A DNA stretch of 64,000 bases, from assembly GCA_010015805.1 (NCBI GenBank), contig ML978126.1, forward strand, positions 434,001-498,000, in the 5' to 3' direction. Source of the DNA: Rhizodiscina lignyota. Its lineage: Eukaryota; Ascomycota; Dothideomycetes; Aulographales; Rhizodiscinaceae. Under the pieces are notes generated by a model. That model made no database searches. It saw only the letters and a list, made by a program, of their open reading frames with translations, and was not told the origin of the DNA. Within the stretch, counting starts at the first letter, position 1; each line of letters begins with the position of its first letter. A program made the translations under genes and the position numbers. Positions 1 through 10,883 of the stretch are shown here, one piece after another.

Positions 1-57
1 GTATTTCCTGAAACAAATCGAGGCCCCTGTTCAAATTGCATAGATGCCATATCACGA

Positions 58-1002
58 TTACAAAATCAATCTGACCTTCAATAAATCGCCTCTTTCTATG
101 TCCTCCTTGCGTCTCAAAATCTCTTCCATATCCCAGGTGCAGCTTAAATACCTCCCAGCAAGCCAATCTCTTCGTTCCTGCGTCAACCAGGTCACAGTAT
201 CCCCTGCTATCTCTGGAGTATCACCCAGAGCTGCCAGTGTCTCTTTCGGCATCCCTTTTTCAGCCAGTTCCGTCAAAACCCCACCAGGATGCACAGAGTA
301 TGCTAATAGACCTCTGTCAGCTGCTTCAACCAGCAAAAATTCAGTGAACCTGAGCGCTGCGGCTTTGCTGATGCCGTATGCGCTCGCCATGGGCCGGAGA
401 TTATGACTTGCGACAGAGTTGATGTTAACAAGAGTCTTCAGCCCACCGTTGGTGTCCAAAAGCAGCGGTAAGAAATATTTGCTGATGAGATACACGCCTT
501 TTAGATTCACCTCGAATGTGCGCCACCACGTATCCTCATCAGATTCCGTCACCGGCAGAGCGGGTGTCATGAAGCCTGCGTTGTTCACAATTACGTCGAG
601 CCTGCTATTGAACTCTTCCTTGATGAGCTCAGCGGCGTTGCTCACGCTCGCAGATTTGGTAACATCAAGCTTTGTCAAGACTAGCTTCGGCGGTTCAACT
701 GCAGCACTTCTCGCAGCTGCGGCGACATCTTGCGAAAGACTTCCGAAGTCATCGACAATGTCGCCTAGACCTATTGATGCGGCACCCGCTTTGGCGAATG
801 ATAGCGCTATTGCACGACCGATGCCCCGAGAACCACCGGTAATAAAAACGTTGTGACCTCGATGGTTTGACTTGGAGATGAATGGATATGAGTCGGAATG
901 GATTGTCGACGTGAAGGAAGCCCCTGGCAAGAGTAAGATATTAGACACCTTCGGAGAATTGGAATGCTCACCATTATATGGTGCAATTAGAGGGTAAGCC
1001 AT
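58..1002 (-). CDS. Short-chain dehydrogenase/reductase (SDR)
   Basis: NAD(P)-dependent oxidoreductase of the classical SDR superfamily; the substrate cannot be told from sequence. The cofactor motif TGGSRGIG is at about residues 39-46, followed by NNAG, the catalytic Ser in INSVAS and the YGISK Tyr/Lys pair. I start at the Met at 1002. A longer reading from 1119 exists, but its first 39 residues look unlike the family. A 48-nt GTGAGC...CAG intron fits 971-924. Splicing (1002-972 joined to 923-58) gives 298 aa and turns the N-terminus into the usual SFT...YPFIS lead seen before the Rossmann fold. Because 48 is a multiple of three, the unspliced message is also open (314 aa). There is no obvious partner gene. 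The family call is secure, the exact N-terminus less so. Confidence 0.9.
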   Translation of the reverse strand: MAYPLIAPYNGEHSNSPKVSNILLLPGASFTSTIHSDSYPFISKSNHRGHNVFITGGSRGIGRAIALSFAKAGAASIGLGDIVDDFGSLSQDVAAAARSAAVEPPKLVLTKLDVTKSASVSNAAELIKEEFNSRLDVIVNNAGFMTPALPVTESDEDTWWRTFEVNLKGVYLISKYFLPLLLDTNGGLKTLVNINSVASHNLRPMASAYGISKAAALRFTEFLLVEAADRGLLAYSVHPGGVLTELAEKGMPKETLAALGDTPEIAGDTVTWLTQERRDWLAGRYLSCTWDMEEILRRKEDIERGDLLKVRLIL

Positions 1003-2064
1003 CGCAGAATCAACTATTTTGTCTCCTGAGTTCCACAGATTCCCTCCTTTTAACCACACTGTTGTCTTTATAGCTTCAGCGTAAGTGGTATTTAGTAGCT
1101 GAAGGCGTCTGATCATCAATGGACAATGAAATCGGATGATACATCCAGGATACTGATTTAAATATTCTCATCGGCTAACAGTCGTCATATTTCTCCTGCC
1201 CCAAGGCGGACTTTGTATGCTTAGCACCGTATAAGACCGACTTACAGCCTAGCTTCAATGTATAGAGTATACTTATGGCGATTTTCGGCGATTTTGAAGA
1301 CGGCCAAGCTGAAGACGGGGCGTTCGGGCGATCTTCATCAACCCAACTACCTACGGAGTAGCCCCGGCTAGACTCACGGCGGAATTTGGTGAATATGGGT
1401 CCGTTAGGTGCATAAGATAATAGAATGCAAGATTTGTCGTTCCGAAATCTTCAATATTTGGACAGCAAAGCTTTGACCAGAACTGAATTTCTCATCTAAA
1501 ACTACAGTGTAAGCTCCAATTCATATGATATCGTGACTCATAAAATATCATTCACGACCTTGAACTCCTTACTCCATGCATTTCAAGCACCGTAGCAACG
1601 TAGCATTGCCGCAATAAAAATCCCATTGCCGGATACCAGAATCTCCGCCAACGGACTGTCCATTGCCCTTCATGTCCAACTGTTTTTACTTGCTGCGTTC
1701 ACATGCAAATGCAATAACCGAGCAATATCTTTGTGATCGATGGTATCATTAAACATTTCTCAGTGCTGTGGATGATTGGGTCTCGCCTGAACCCATTCCA
1801 TAAAACGCCATAGACGGATTCCGTCTCTTAAAACTTGTTCCACGCTAATTCTATTGAATTTAATGCTCGAGAAATGGGTCGCAGTGCTCGCTTTCGATAA
1901 TTATTGATGGTAAGAGATTCGGGTTGTCTGTGCCATAACCGACGAGTAGGGCCGGCGCGGGTGCGAGGAAGGACTCGGTAAAAGATTGGGCCCCCATTCT
2001 GAATATGATGAGGATGAAGGTTGGGGATGATTCGGTTTTAGATGTGGTCGTTCGTTCCTCGAAC
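1003..2064. other. Intergenic, no gene seen
   Basis: About 1.06 kb between the SDR 5' end and the thioredoxin 3' end. Both genes read leftward, so it should hold the SDR promoter and the thioredoxin 3' UTR. A minus-strand 80-codon frame at 1860-2102 overlaps the thioredoxin end and resembles no family, so I treat it as chance. Confidence 0.6.
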
Positions 2065-2439
2065 CTATTGCGCCGCTTCCGCACGCTTCTTGGCCAGGCC
2101 ACCGAGCTTCTCCGCAGCGCTGCTCAGAGAACGAGGATCAGCTCCCCGGATCATGGGTTGTCCATTGACTGCAACCTGTTTTCCGTCTTTGAAGAACATG
2201 AACGTTGGCATAGCGCTGACGCCGTAAGTGGCCGCGATGTCTTGAGCTTCATCAACATTCACCTTCGCGAACGCGAGGACACCCGGGATGCCGTGTTTCT
2301 TTGCGAGATTGGCGTAGACGGGGGCAATGACTTTGCAAGGTCCGCACCAGTCGGCGAAGAAATCGACGGCTACGTAGGTTGTGCTGGAGAAGAGCTTCTG
2401 GAGCTCGGCTGTTGAGTTGACGTGCTGTAATTCGGTCAT
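2065..2439 (-). CDS. Thioredoxin
   Basis: Small dithiol-disulfide oxidoreductase of 124 aa. The WCGPC active site is at residues 31-35, the cis-proline lies in the AMPTF segment, and the FFKDGKQV strand follows, all diagnostic of the thioredoxin fold. It has no signal peptide or membrane segment, so it is probably cytosolic or nuclear. The chosen start (MTELQHVN...) is the Met nearest the family N-terminus. The frame stays open 12 codons upstream to 2475, but that stretch (RKNKITAKFEA) does not look like thioredoxin and may be 5' UTR. The C-terminal ADPRSLSSAAEKLGGLAKK tail is the slightly extended form common in filamentous fungi. No intron is needed in the body. Confidence 0.95.
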   Translation of the reverse strand: MTELQHVNSTAELQKLFSSTTYVAVDFFADWCGPCKVIAPVYANLAKKHGIPGVLAFAKVNVDEAQDIAATYGVSAMPTFMFFKDGKQVAVNGQPMIRGADPRSLSSAAEKLGGLAKKRAEAAQ

Positions 2440-2973
2440 GGCTTCAAATTTAGCTGTGATCTTGTTCTTCCTCACGGCCTGATGAGTGATGTGTACGTAT
2501 GTTCAGATGGGTTCGATTTAATGTATCCACTGCAACTCTATCAGTGCCGACTTGTCTTTATATGTTCGAAGGCGGAGGTGGAAAGGACCAGAAGCGCGGA
2601 TGATTTATCACCTCTCTCTCATCGAAACAGGCTTAGCTGATCGCGCTTATCTAATCAGTACTATAAGAGGCTGAGTTGAGTAGAATGCGTTTACTCCGGG
2701 ATGATTCCATATCATATCTACTTCCTAATTTTACATATGGCCGACGCTCTATTTCTCATCTAGAACTGTTTGTTGGCAGATGCGAGATGACATATAAGAC
2801 GTCTCGGCGGAGTCTCGGAGACCTGATTTGAACGCCGAAGTTGGAACACGATTGTCTGTGACACTAATATGCTCGCATCTACCGAGTATAGCAGCTAATT
2901 GTTTCATCAAAATGTGTCTTTACACGTCGGAAGCTGGATGCATGAGCTGGTTTCCTGTGAATTGAACGTGTAC
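2440..2973. other. Intergenic, no gene seen
   Basis: 534 bp between the beta-helix 3' end and the thioredoxin 5' end, serving as thioredoxin promoter plus beta-helix 3' UTR. No repeat or RNA gene was recognised. Confidence 0.6.
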
Positions 2974-5920
2974 TTAATGAAAGTCAATTCCATCAAACAC
3001 CGACGTGCCGTATTCGAACGAAGCTCTTGAATTTGCAACAACACCGGCATCAGTCCTGGTCCTATTTCTTGGGATTCTGACCGTCGACCCAATTTGTGAC
3101 CACGAGGAACCATCTTCGGAATAGTAACCGCTCACCAATGATCCTGAAACATTGACTCTCACCCACAATGGTGGCGTTAACCCGGTCACCGTCGTTGAAT
3201 TTGTTAAATATCCATTTCCTCCTTCATCCCAAGCGAAGACCAGTCCTTGTCGGGCGGTAACGTACGTTGCTGCATAACCTGTCGCGTTCACATGCCTAGA
3301 ATCGTCCGGCGGCGTAAGATTCTCGAAGCTGTCTCGTACTGCAGCACCAGCCATTGAGCCCGGAACGACAGGATCAACAGAGAGCACATTCGCTGTGACA
3401 CTTCCATTGGACGCAATCACGGAAGGCTTATACACAGCCGCCCAATCGTCGTAAGTCCCGTTCGTATTCCTGCCGCCTGTTCGAATTGCCACTTGCTTGC
3501 AGCTTTGGCCAAAACTTGCCGGCCAAGTGGAAGAAGTCGACCAATGTCCACCGAGCGGAAGATAGCCCATTGCCGTGCTATTGGCGGTGATACTTTTCGT
3601 TTCCTTCGTGCGAAGGTTTGTATACGTCGCGCGAACTGAGACAAATGGCAGAGTGCATCCATCTGGCTCGAAATCCCAAGTGGCAGTCGCAACACCATCG
3701 GCCGGCACACTCGACGGGAGATGCACTGGCTTGGCTTGGCTACTGCCAGTAGAGATTTTGATATCTTCAACATGGAAATCTGCGTCGTCGAAGTTCCAGA
3801 GCGTCGCAATGAGCTGTCCATTGGTAGTTGACGGAAATCCCAAGCCCAGATATGCGTCCGAAATGGGCGGATTGCTAACAGGTCTTCCCAATCTTTCAGC
3901 GGGCGGAATGCCTGCTCTGTATGCTACTCTCTGGCCCTCTGGCTTTGTCTGCAGCAGATTCCCTACAACAAAGTTCCTGTGGAATGTGGAATTGAAATAT
4001 CCGGTGCCATTTGGTGCATACGTATAATCCCATCCAGGTTCCCAGAGTCCAAAGTTATCCATAAGAGTCAAGTTGCCAGTATTCAAGCTGCCGCTAGGAG
4101 GTTGATTGGGATTGTACCAGCCAAATCCATTTCCCCATTCGCCGAGAAACGAGTTGTTTAAGATAATGTAGCTGTTCGAGCCCTATTGTATGTCAGAAGC
4201 ATCTCACAATCAAAGGGAATCGTGTGAGCTTACCTCGTCACAATATACTCCGTACCACGAAGTGTTCAACGAATAATTTTCTGTGATGTACGTGCTGGGG
4301 CTCCTCGACAGCGTATATATAGCGCCCAGATCTGTATGGGAGAACCCATAGTCACGGATTATATTTCCATGAACTACATTATTCATCAGCGTCGTTGGCG
4401 TCTCGAACATTGGCTGGTATTTATAGGTGCCGAAGCTGACATATAGCGGACTCCCACCCGCGTCGTTCATGCCCCAGCCATAGCCAAGACATATCCCCGA
4501 ATAAGGTGTATGCGAAATGTCGTTGTTCGAAATGCTAGAATACTGCAGATACGTGAACATAATCGGGACAGTAGAACTGAAGAGGCTGGATGTGTTGTAG
4601 AATATATTTTTCGTGGCATGGATGCCTGAAACGATCATACTCGACGAATTGGGATGGTGAGCGGGAATGTTGATGCCACCGGCGTAGATGGAGTTCCCCA
4701 TGACTTGCGTAAAGTAGCCTTTGCTGACCGTGACGTTCTTCGCTCCGAGTCCAAGGCCAGAGACATGTGCGTTGGGGTCATTGCCAATACCGAAGCCGCC
4801 AGCGCCCAGTTGCGTGTACGTTCCTCCCGTGAAGGCGATGTTGTGTGCAGCGCTGATTTGAATTGCTCCGGGATTCTGGTACCAGTATTCTCTCGAGGCT
4901 TCGAATTCCGGATAAGTGACATTCTGGCCGATATAACCTCCTGTTTGTTGATCGGCGTATCCGTACGCTCCAGGCCGCAACCATGTCGAATGTGCCTGAA
5001 AATGTCAGTTGTGGCCACTGATGCTTTCACCCACTTACAAAGTTGAGCTTCTCAAATGCAATATCGTGAGCCGGATCATCATACGAAGACCCACAAATGA
5101 CAACAATCGCCTCCAGAAGCCCAAGATATGTATTTGCCGTGGCCATATCTTCTCCTTCCAGTGGCATGTAGTACACAATCCCCTTTTCCGAGTCCAAATA
5201 GTACTCTCCGCCCTCGTCCAAGAGTGCAAGCGCATTTTGCACCCAAAGTCCAAAATCCGCATATGGGGCAAGAAATGTATCCCAACCAACAACCTGGTTC
5301 TTCCACGTGTCCTGTGCCATGATCAAACTTCGATTACCGACCGCTTCAATCGGCGCATAATGGTCCGTGAAGGACTGCAGAGAGCGTAATTCCGCACCAG
5401 CGATCCCTGGAGTTGTCATTAACCAATCGTATGCAGGGCTGTCCCAGTCATAAGTATAGTTGGTCCCTTTGAAGTACGTTCGATTGAGCTCCACGCGAGC
5501 ATATTGTGCTGCCCATCCATTGACGAATAGATTCCGTGACTGCGTTCCTTTGGGAACAGAAGCATGGTAGATACCGGAGGTGTCATTCTTAGTCCACCCT
5601 GTGACTTTCATACCGCCAGATATGGTTGCATTCGAACCGGTTGCCCTCCAGAACACAGTGTGTCCATTCTGGCCAGAGTCTGCTGTGGTTAAGTTCAGTG
5701 GAGAGTCCAGGTAATATGTTCCATCAGCAATGTGAACAGTAATATCATCGGTCATTCCATTCTTAATGATCTTTCGAATGGCATTTTGAGCTTCATCTAG
5801 GCTGTCGTATGTATTCTGGTGACCATCGCTTGCGGCATTTGGAGAGACATAGAGATCCAGGGCATGAACTGTTGACTGGATGGACAAAAACGACAAGAGG
5901 AGATATCGCAGAAGCTTCAT
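2974..5920 (-). CDS. Secreted right-handed beta-helix protein
   Basis: Three exons (5920-5039, 4995-4234, 4182-2974) give 950 aa; both introns (43 and 51 nt) are phase 0. The start is the Met of MKLLRYLLLSFLSIQS, a clear signal peptide with likely cleavage near VHA. The mature chain begins DLYVSPN and goes through ITVHIADGTYYLDSPL and ATISGGMKVTGW, the entry strands of the parallel beta-helix (pectate-lyase-like, PF13229-type) superfamily. Repeated turns with Asn/Gly ladders follow across exons 1-2, including DLGAIYTLSRSPSTYI. The last ~350 residues look like a separate beta-sandwich module, perhaps carbohydrate-binding, with many N-glycosylation sequons. Relatives are extracellular polysaccharide-acting or uncharacterised, so I do not assign a substrate. 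The exon joins restore continuous beta-helix sequence. Confidence 0.85.
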
Positions 5921-6949
5921 GATGCCCAATCTCCCGTTGAAATCAGGGAAGACATCACAGTGAGAGAGCAAAGTAACACAACTACTTTCAAGGTTCAACA
6001 ACTTGAGTAAGCCTCTGGCTTTCCAAGCGCAAAGTTGCCTCTGTTTGGGCAGCGAACTCCGCACTTGGCGCTGGGGGCATTTTTCCTTCTTGATCAAGCT
6101 CTCATACATACACCTAGAGGATTCCGAAGAAACCCACCAAATGCGAGGCTGCGGAACGTGCGCTGTTAAATGTGAGGACGTGGTTCTGCTTTCATTAACC
6201 ATGCGTTAACCATCGGCATAAGTTCATCCTATTGGTGGAGAATGGAGGGTCCTGTAGACCCATATCTTCTAAATTGTGGTGCAAGCCTCGCGGACGCGTT
6301 CTGCAAGGTACGATGTCAGTACCGTCGTATTGTTAAAGGTGGTTGAAAAGAGGGATGTCGATCTTCTGGCCAGAGCCGGCATTTCTCCGGTCATACAGCG
6401 GCAGTGCGGAGCGAATTGCTCTTTTGGTGAGCTGTTGCTAGGATTTTTCTCCCCGCTCCCCACTCGATATTGACCAAACTTGCCCTTTCACTTGTCGACA
6501 ACGATCACGAGGGTGATAAAATAGTTGAGTCCTATGAAGTTTGAACGTATTCAGCAGAAGCGAGGTTTCCTCTTCAACGCTAGCGAGAGTATCTCTGAAA
6601 GGTTAATAAGCTATATACTAGAGTTCGTTTATCTAAAACACTTAGCTTCAGCGTGTAGAACTTATATTAACTATCGAGATAAATCCTCGTAGTTCTACAT
6701 ATTACAGCCACGACCCAACTATTTTGTCACCCACTTGGACGATATCCACGCAGAACATATGACCCGGGGAGATTGTTACCGGACTACTTAAATTTACTGT
6801 TTCGACCTCATTCATGGACGCAAATACAGAGTCAGGGGCTCTGAATACGATGTCTATTGTCTCTTAGACTATGCCTGATTTACAGCTAGGTACATAACTG
6901 TGGGTTTCTGCTCCCCAAAGTGGCTCAGAAACATCTTTCGAACGGAAGA
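5921..6949. other. Intergenic with an A+T-rich patch and hairpin
   Basis: About 1.03 kb between the beta-helix start and the acyl-CoA ligase stop. No gene is supported; the frames at 6269-6473 overlap on both strands and look random. The stretch 6595-6715 is richer in A+T and in TA steps than its surroundings and contains a nested inverted repeat (6654-6699). Confidence 0.6.
6654..6699. repeat. Nested inverted repeat (potential hairpin)
   Basis: TGTAGAACT at 6654-6662 is answered by its exact complement AGTTCTACA at 6691-6699. Inside the loop a second pair, CGAG and CTCG, can stack. It sits in an A+T-rich non-coding patch 3' of the acyl-CoA ligase gene. It could be a decayed element end or a transcript-end hairpin; nothing shows function. 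Confidence 0.5.
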
Positions 6950-8938
6950 TCACAGCTTGGCCTTTTCTACTCCCTCGCTCTTCGCCTTGTCCTTCAGCAC
7001 TCTTCTTAGGATCTTTCCTGAAGCGCTCTTCGGAACTTCATCGATAAACATTATACCTCCCCTTAGCCGCTTGTGAGGCGCAACCTTTCCAGCGACCCAA
7101 CTAGCGATCTCATTCGCCGTCTTGTCGCTCTGCTCGACACCCTTCTTCAATACACAATACGCTCGCGGTAGTTCTGTCGCCTGCTCCGTGTCATATACTC
7201 CAATGACAGCCGCGTCTGTTATGCTGGGATGGTCGACCAGCAGTCCCTCCAGCTCGGCCGGAGGTACTTGAAAGCCCTTGTACTTGATAAGCTCCTTAAG
7301 GCGCTCTGTGATGTACATATTTCCTTCTTTATCTTGAAACCCGATGTCGCCGGTCTTGAAGAAGCCGTCAGGAGTCAAGGCGTTTGCGGTGGCCTCAGGA
7401 TTGTTTAGATACCCCTTGAAAATGTTCGGGCCTTTGATCCAGAGTTCTCCAGTTTCGCCGATTGGAACCTCTTCCCCCTCTGGAGACACATATTTCGCAG
7501 TCTGATTCGCCACAAGCTTCCCTACTGATCCGATATGGACGCGCCAGTCTTCCCACTCCTGCGTGTGCGTCGTCGGGCTAGTTTCAGTGAGACCGTAGCC
7601 CTGCTTTACTTTCAATCCGAGCCTCTCATACAAGCTCTCTTGGAGCTCTCGTGTCATTGGCGCTGCGCCACAGTTCTATCACGAATAAGCACTGAATGTA
7701 GCAGATGGATGAGCCTATAAACTTACGAGCATTTTTATGGAACTCAGGTCGTATTTCTCTACCACTGGATGCTTCGCCAACGCCAAGACGATCGGAGGGA
7801 CCAGGTAGACGAAAGAGACCTTGTGCTCTTGAACAAGTTGACAAAAGCGTTCGATATCGAATTTTACCATACAGACTAGCACCCAGCCTTGGTAAAGAGC
7901 GAAATGTAGTTGACATGTCAACCCTAGTGTAGTAATTAGTCATTTAACTCTTCAGCATCTGTTCAATTGCATCTATTGAGCTTACCGTAGATGTGGAAGA
8001 AGGGGAGAAATGCAAGTACTCGCTCCCCTTGGCCGTCCGGGCCTCCGTTGGGATCTAGACGATTCTCTACGGTGCAAGCTTGCAGGACATTGGCCACTAT
8101 GTTTCTGTGTGTCAACATCACCCCCTTTGGTAGTCCTGAATCCCATTAGCCCTCTGACCTGGCCCATTCGTGTGGCTTGCTCTTGCCTACCAGTTGTACC
8201 AGACGAGTATACCAAGAATGCCAGATCATCTTGCGGATTTATCTTCGTCTTTCTGTATCGTGCTGCCCCAGAGATATTCCTGATACCTAGGTTTCCCAAT
8301 TAGACAGGTTCTATCCTTAATGCATGAGATGTCTCTCGTACTTGTGAAGTGCTTATGCCTCGCTGTCGGGTCCCTTTCATCGCCCATCAATATAATCATC
8401 TCTGGCGGGATGCCCACACTTTTCGCCGCCTCGACCGCTGTTTTCAAGAACGGCCGTTGGGTAACGATCGCTCTGGCGCCTGAGTCCTTCAATTGATATG
8501 CTAGTTCCTTCACAGTATATGCGGGATTTGCTGGAGACACGATGCCGCCAGCCCAGAGACATCCCCACACTATCGGTGGAAAGTCGATGCAGTTTGGTGT
8601 GTATAAGGCGAGGACGTCGCCCTTGCGCCATTCCCATACTGCCTTGAGGCCTTTGCCGAAGTCGAGAGCGGTGCTTTTGACGCTTGCGAAGGTATAGCTG
8701 CGTTTCGTCTCACTATCAACGTAGATTACTGTGAGGCTTAGTCAGTAACTAGTGGATAACGTTGGATTTCTGGGTAAATCAGATCCAGCAAGGATTAGAA
8801 GTTCATAGTAGAGGTATGAACAGGATTCATCAACTCACCTTTATTATCAGGGTAGGGCTTGTCTTTTCTTTCGAACATGAACTGGAATATGTCCTGATTC
8901 GGAATGTCGATGTGGGGATATGGCGACGAGGTAGGCAT
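6950..8938 (-). CDS. 4CL-like acyl-CoA synthetase, peroxisomal (PTS1)
   Basis: AMP-forming ligase that activates a carboxylic acid to its CoA thioester. Six exons (8938-8839, 8728-8342, 8286-8191, 8135-7986, 7923-7727, 7675-6950) join to 1656 nt, 551 aa. Every junction restores family sequence: the P-loop YSSGTTG-LPKG spans exons 3 and 4, and KML-NCGAAPMT spans exons 5 and 6. Further motifs are GYGLTETSP, the FKTGDIG hinge region and the C-terminal SASGKILRR with the catalytic lysine. The last three residues, AKL, are a peroxisomal PTS1 signal. Closest in layout to fungal 4-coumarate-CoA ligase-like enzymes. The substrate (fatty, phenylpropanoid or other acid) is not determined. It is divergent from a PTS1 thioesterase, suggesting shared control. 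Confidence 0.94.
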
Positions 8939-9336
8939 GTTGACTGCTTTCTTGGAATAAATACGGTCTTTGGAATAGACGTAGGCCAAGCAATGAAAAG
9001 AGAAGATGGAAAATCAGATCTTATAGCGGCCACCCTCTCTTTGGCTTCCAATTGCTCAGCTTCCACTGTGTATCAAAGCTCTCTCTGCGAGATCAATAAT
9101 AGCTTCGATTAGCCTCCCCGCGCAGGCCGTGTTCCGGCGACCGAGGCCTTTGCTAGTTATGGCTTAGCGCATACCGATACCGAGGATGGCCGAACTTTCC
9201 CAAGTTCGAACCAACGTCGAATTGTACTTGAATTGATACTGGACCCAGTATAGAGCCGTAACTACCCTAAACTGCTGAGGAGAGCCAATTGCCACTCCAA
9301 GGGCTCCCGGAAACCTCTACGGAGTTCATCGCTGCT
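8939..9336. promoter_or_regulatory. Bidirectional promoter with two CCGAGG motifs
   Basis: 398-bp spacer between the divergent starts of the acyl-CoA ligase (8938, minus) and thioesterase (9337, plus). CCGAGG occurs at 9141-9146 and 9180-9185, same orientation, 39 bp apart. Its complement CCTCGG is the core bound by the Zn2Cys6 regulators FarA/FarB (Aspergillus) and CTF1 (Fusarium), which induce peroxisomal fatty-acid catabolism. A CCAAT pentamer lies near 9284. That these sites work here is inference. Confidence 0.55.
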
Positions 9337-10340
9337 ATGGCGACTCGATTTGACAAAGCCACCGAGATACGGCAGGTCGACTCACACACATATTCTGCGC
9401 ATTTCCCCGATGAATGGTGTATAGGCACAGGTCCGTGGCACAAAGATAGACGAAATCCTTTCCGCTAATTGGTGCAGTCCCAAATGGCGGCTTCATCACG
9501 TCGTGCTTTATGCTCGTCGCCTCCAAACACTTCTCCACTACCCTCGCGAAGCAGAACCAACCCCACACCATGACGCTCCACCTGGAATTTATGCGACGCA
9601 CTCAAAAAGGTCCCGCGACGTTCAAAGTCAAGGACATGAAGCTCGGGAGACAAGCATCAGTGATACACGTTTCGCTGGTGCAAGATGGTAGAGAAGAGGT
9701 GGTAGGATACCTGAGCAATACCAACATGCACACAGAAGAGGGCGCATCGTTCCCAACAGACTGGGAAATGCACCCGCCGCCTCTACCGGCAGACCACTCA
9801 AAATTCGAGAAGGATGAGGATCCCCATTGGATCGAACAGAAACGAATGCCTTTCGCAGGGTTCCGGAAGTCTTCAACCAGAATGAAATGGTTCTTCCCAA
9901 GGAAAGGACAACGGTTGAGAAGCATATCCGACGAATGGGTACGATGGAGCTCCGGCGAGAAGTTTTCCCAAGAGAGCTTAGGATTCGTGTGTGACAATTT
10001 CCCTCTAGTCGTTGAATCGTATGTCAAAGATAGGCCGTATGACGTGAAGGAGGGCGAAGATGAGAAGAAAGATGAGAAGAACAAGATGACACCGGCTCGA
10101 TTCTGGTACCCAACTTTATTACTGAATTTAGATGTCAAGAAAGCGCTTCCTCCAGATGGAGTGGATTATTTGTTTGTGAGGGCGCAGTCGAAGCAAATTA
10201 AGAACGGTCGACACGACATTGAAGTGACCATTCTGGATGAGCAAGGAGATCTAGTCGCTCTAAGCCATCATGTTGTTCTCGTGGTTGATTCGAGCAGAAA
10301 TCTTGCAGAAAGGCGGAAACAAGACGCTTCAAAATTATAG
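9337..10340 (+). CDS. Acyl-CoA thioesterase, hot-dog fold, peroxisomal (PTS1)
   Basis: Hydrolyses or helps remove acyl-CoA esters; thioesterase-like superfamily (PF13622 type). Two exons (9337-9430, 9478-10340) give 318 aa. The 47-nt intron join makes the family N-terminus: DEWCIGT, then VPNGGFITSCFMLVASKHF, where the helix of the first hot-dog domain starts. The second hot-dog half ends with GDLVALSHHVVLVV. The final residues are SKL, the canonical PTS1 peroxisome signal. Without the first exon the protein would lack the start of its fold, so the ATG at 9337 is well supported. An Asp/Glu/Lys-rich insertion (about 30 residues, DVKEGEDEKKDEKNK) sits in the middle and is probably a loop. It shares its promoter region with the divergent PTS1 acyl-CoA ligase. 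Confidence 0.93.
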
Positions 10341-10883
10341 AGGATCAGATAGTGCTCTAAGCTAGACCCTGGATATCCATAGAGGGAGCAAAGAAGCATT
10401 TCGAAATGTTATATTGAAGACTATGGTCTAAGTCTTGCCAGAATGAAAAAAGGGCTTTCCTGAAGGGCTTTGAGCACACAGAGAAGCCAGACCTACGCTT
10501 TATGTCTGCAGGCTTGCACAGCCGACGCATACCAAAATTCCAACGCTTCAATTGCTGCTACGGGAAGTAAATCAAACTGACACAAAGCGTACGTTGAAAC
10601 GGTGCCGTAGGCAGTAGAGAAGACACTGGGAGAGGATTGCCTAGAAGAAGTGAGAGTCAGTCAGTGCGCAATATGGGAAGAGGGAACAAATCGGTTCCGA
10701 ATGTGGTATTTGTACAAGCCCTAGGCTCCCGATTGCTGTGTGAACCACAGCTGATGTTACTATCATGACTGGTACGACGCTATCGAGCGCCGAATTCGCT
10801 GTGCTGTCCTCCATCACAATGCTCCTTTCTCCTCTGCTCCCGCTTCTAATCGTCACATCGTCACATCGACCTTTCGATCCGCT
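10341..10883. other. Intergenic between convergent genes
   Basis: 543 bp between the 3' ends of the thioesterase and Spp2 genes, presumably 3' UTRs and terminators. I see no gene or repeat. Confidence 0.6.

Noticed and set aside
1860-2102. 80-codon minus-strand frame overlapping the thioredoxin 3' end
   Set aside because: It overlaps a clear gene in another frame and resembles nothing.
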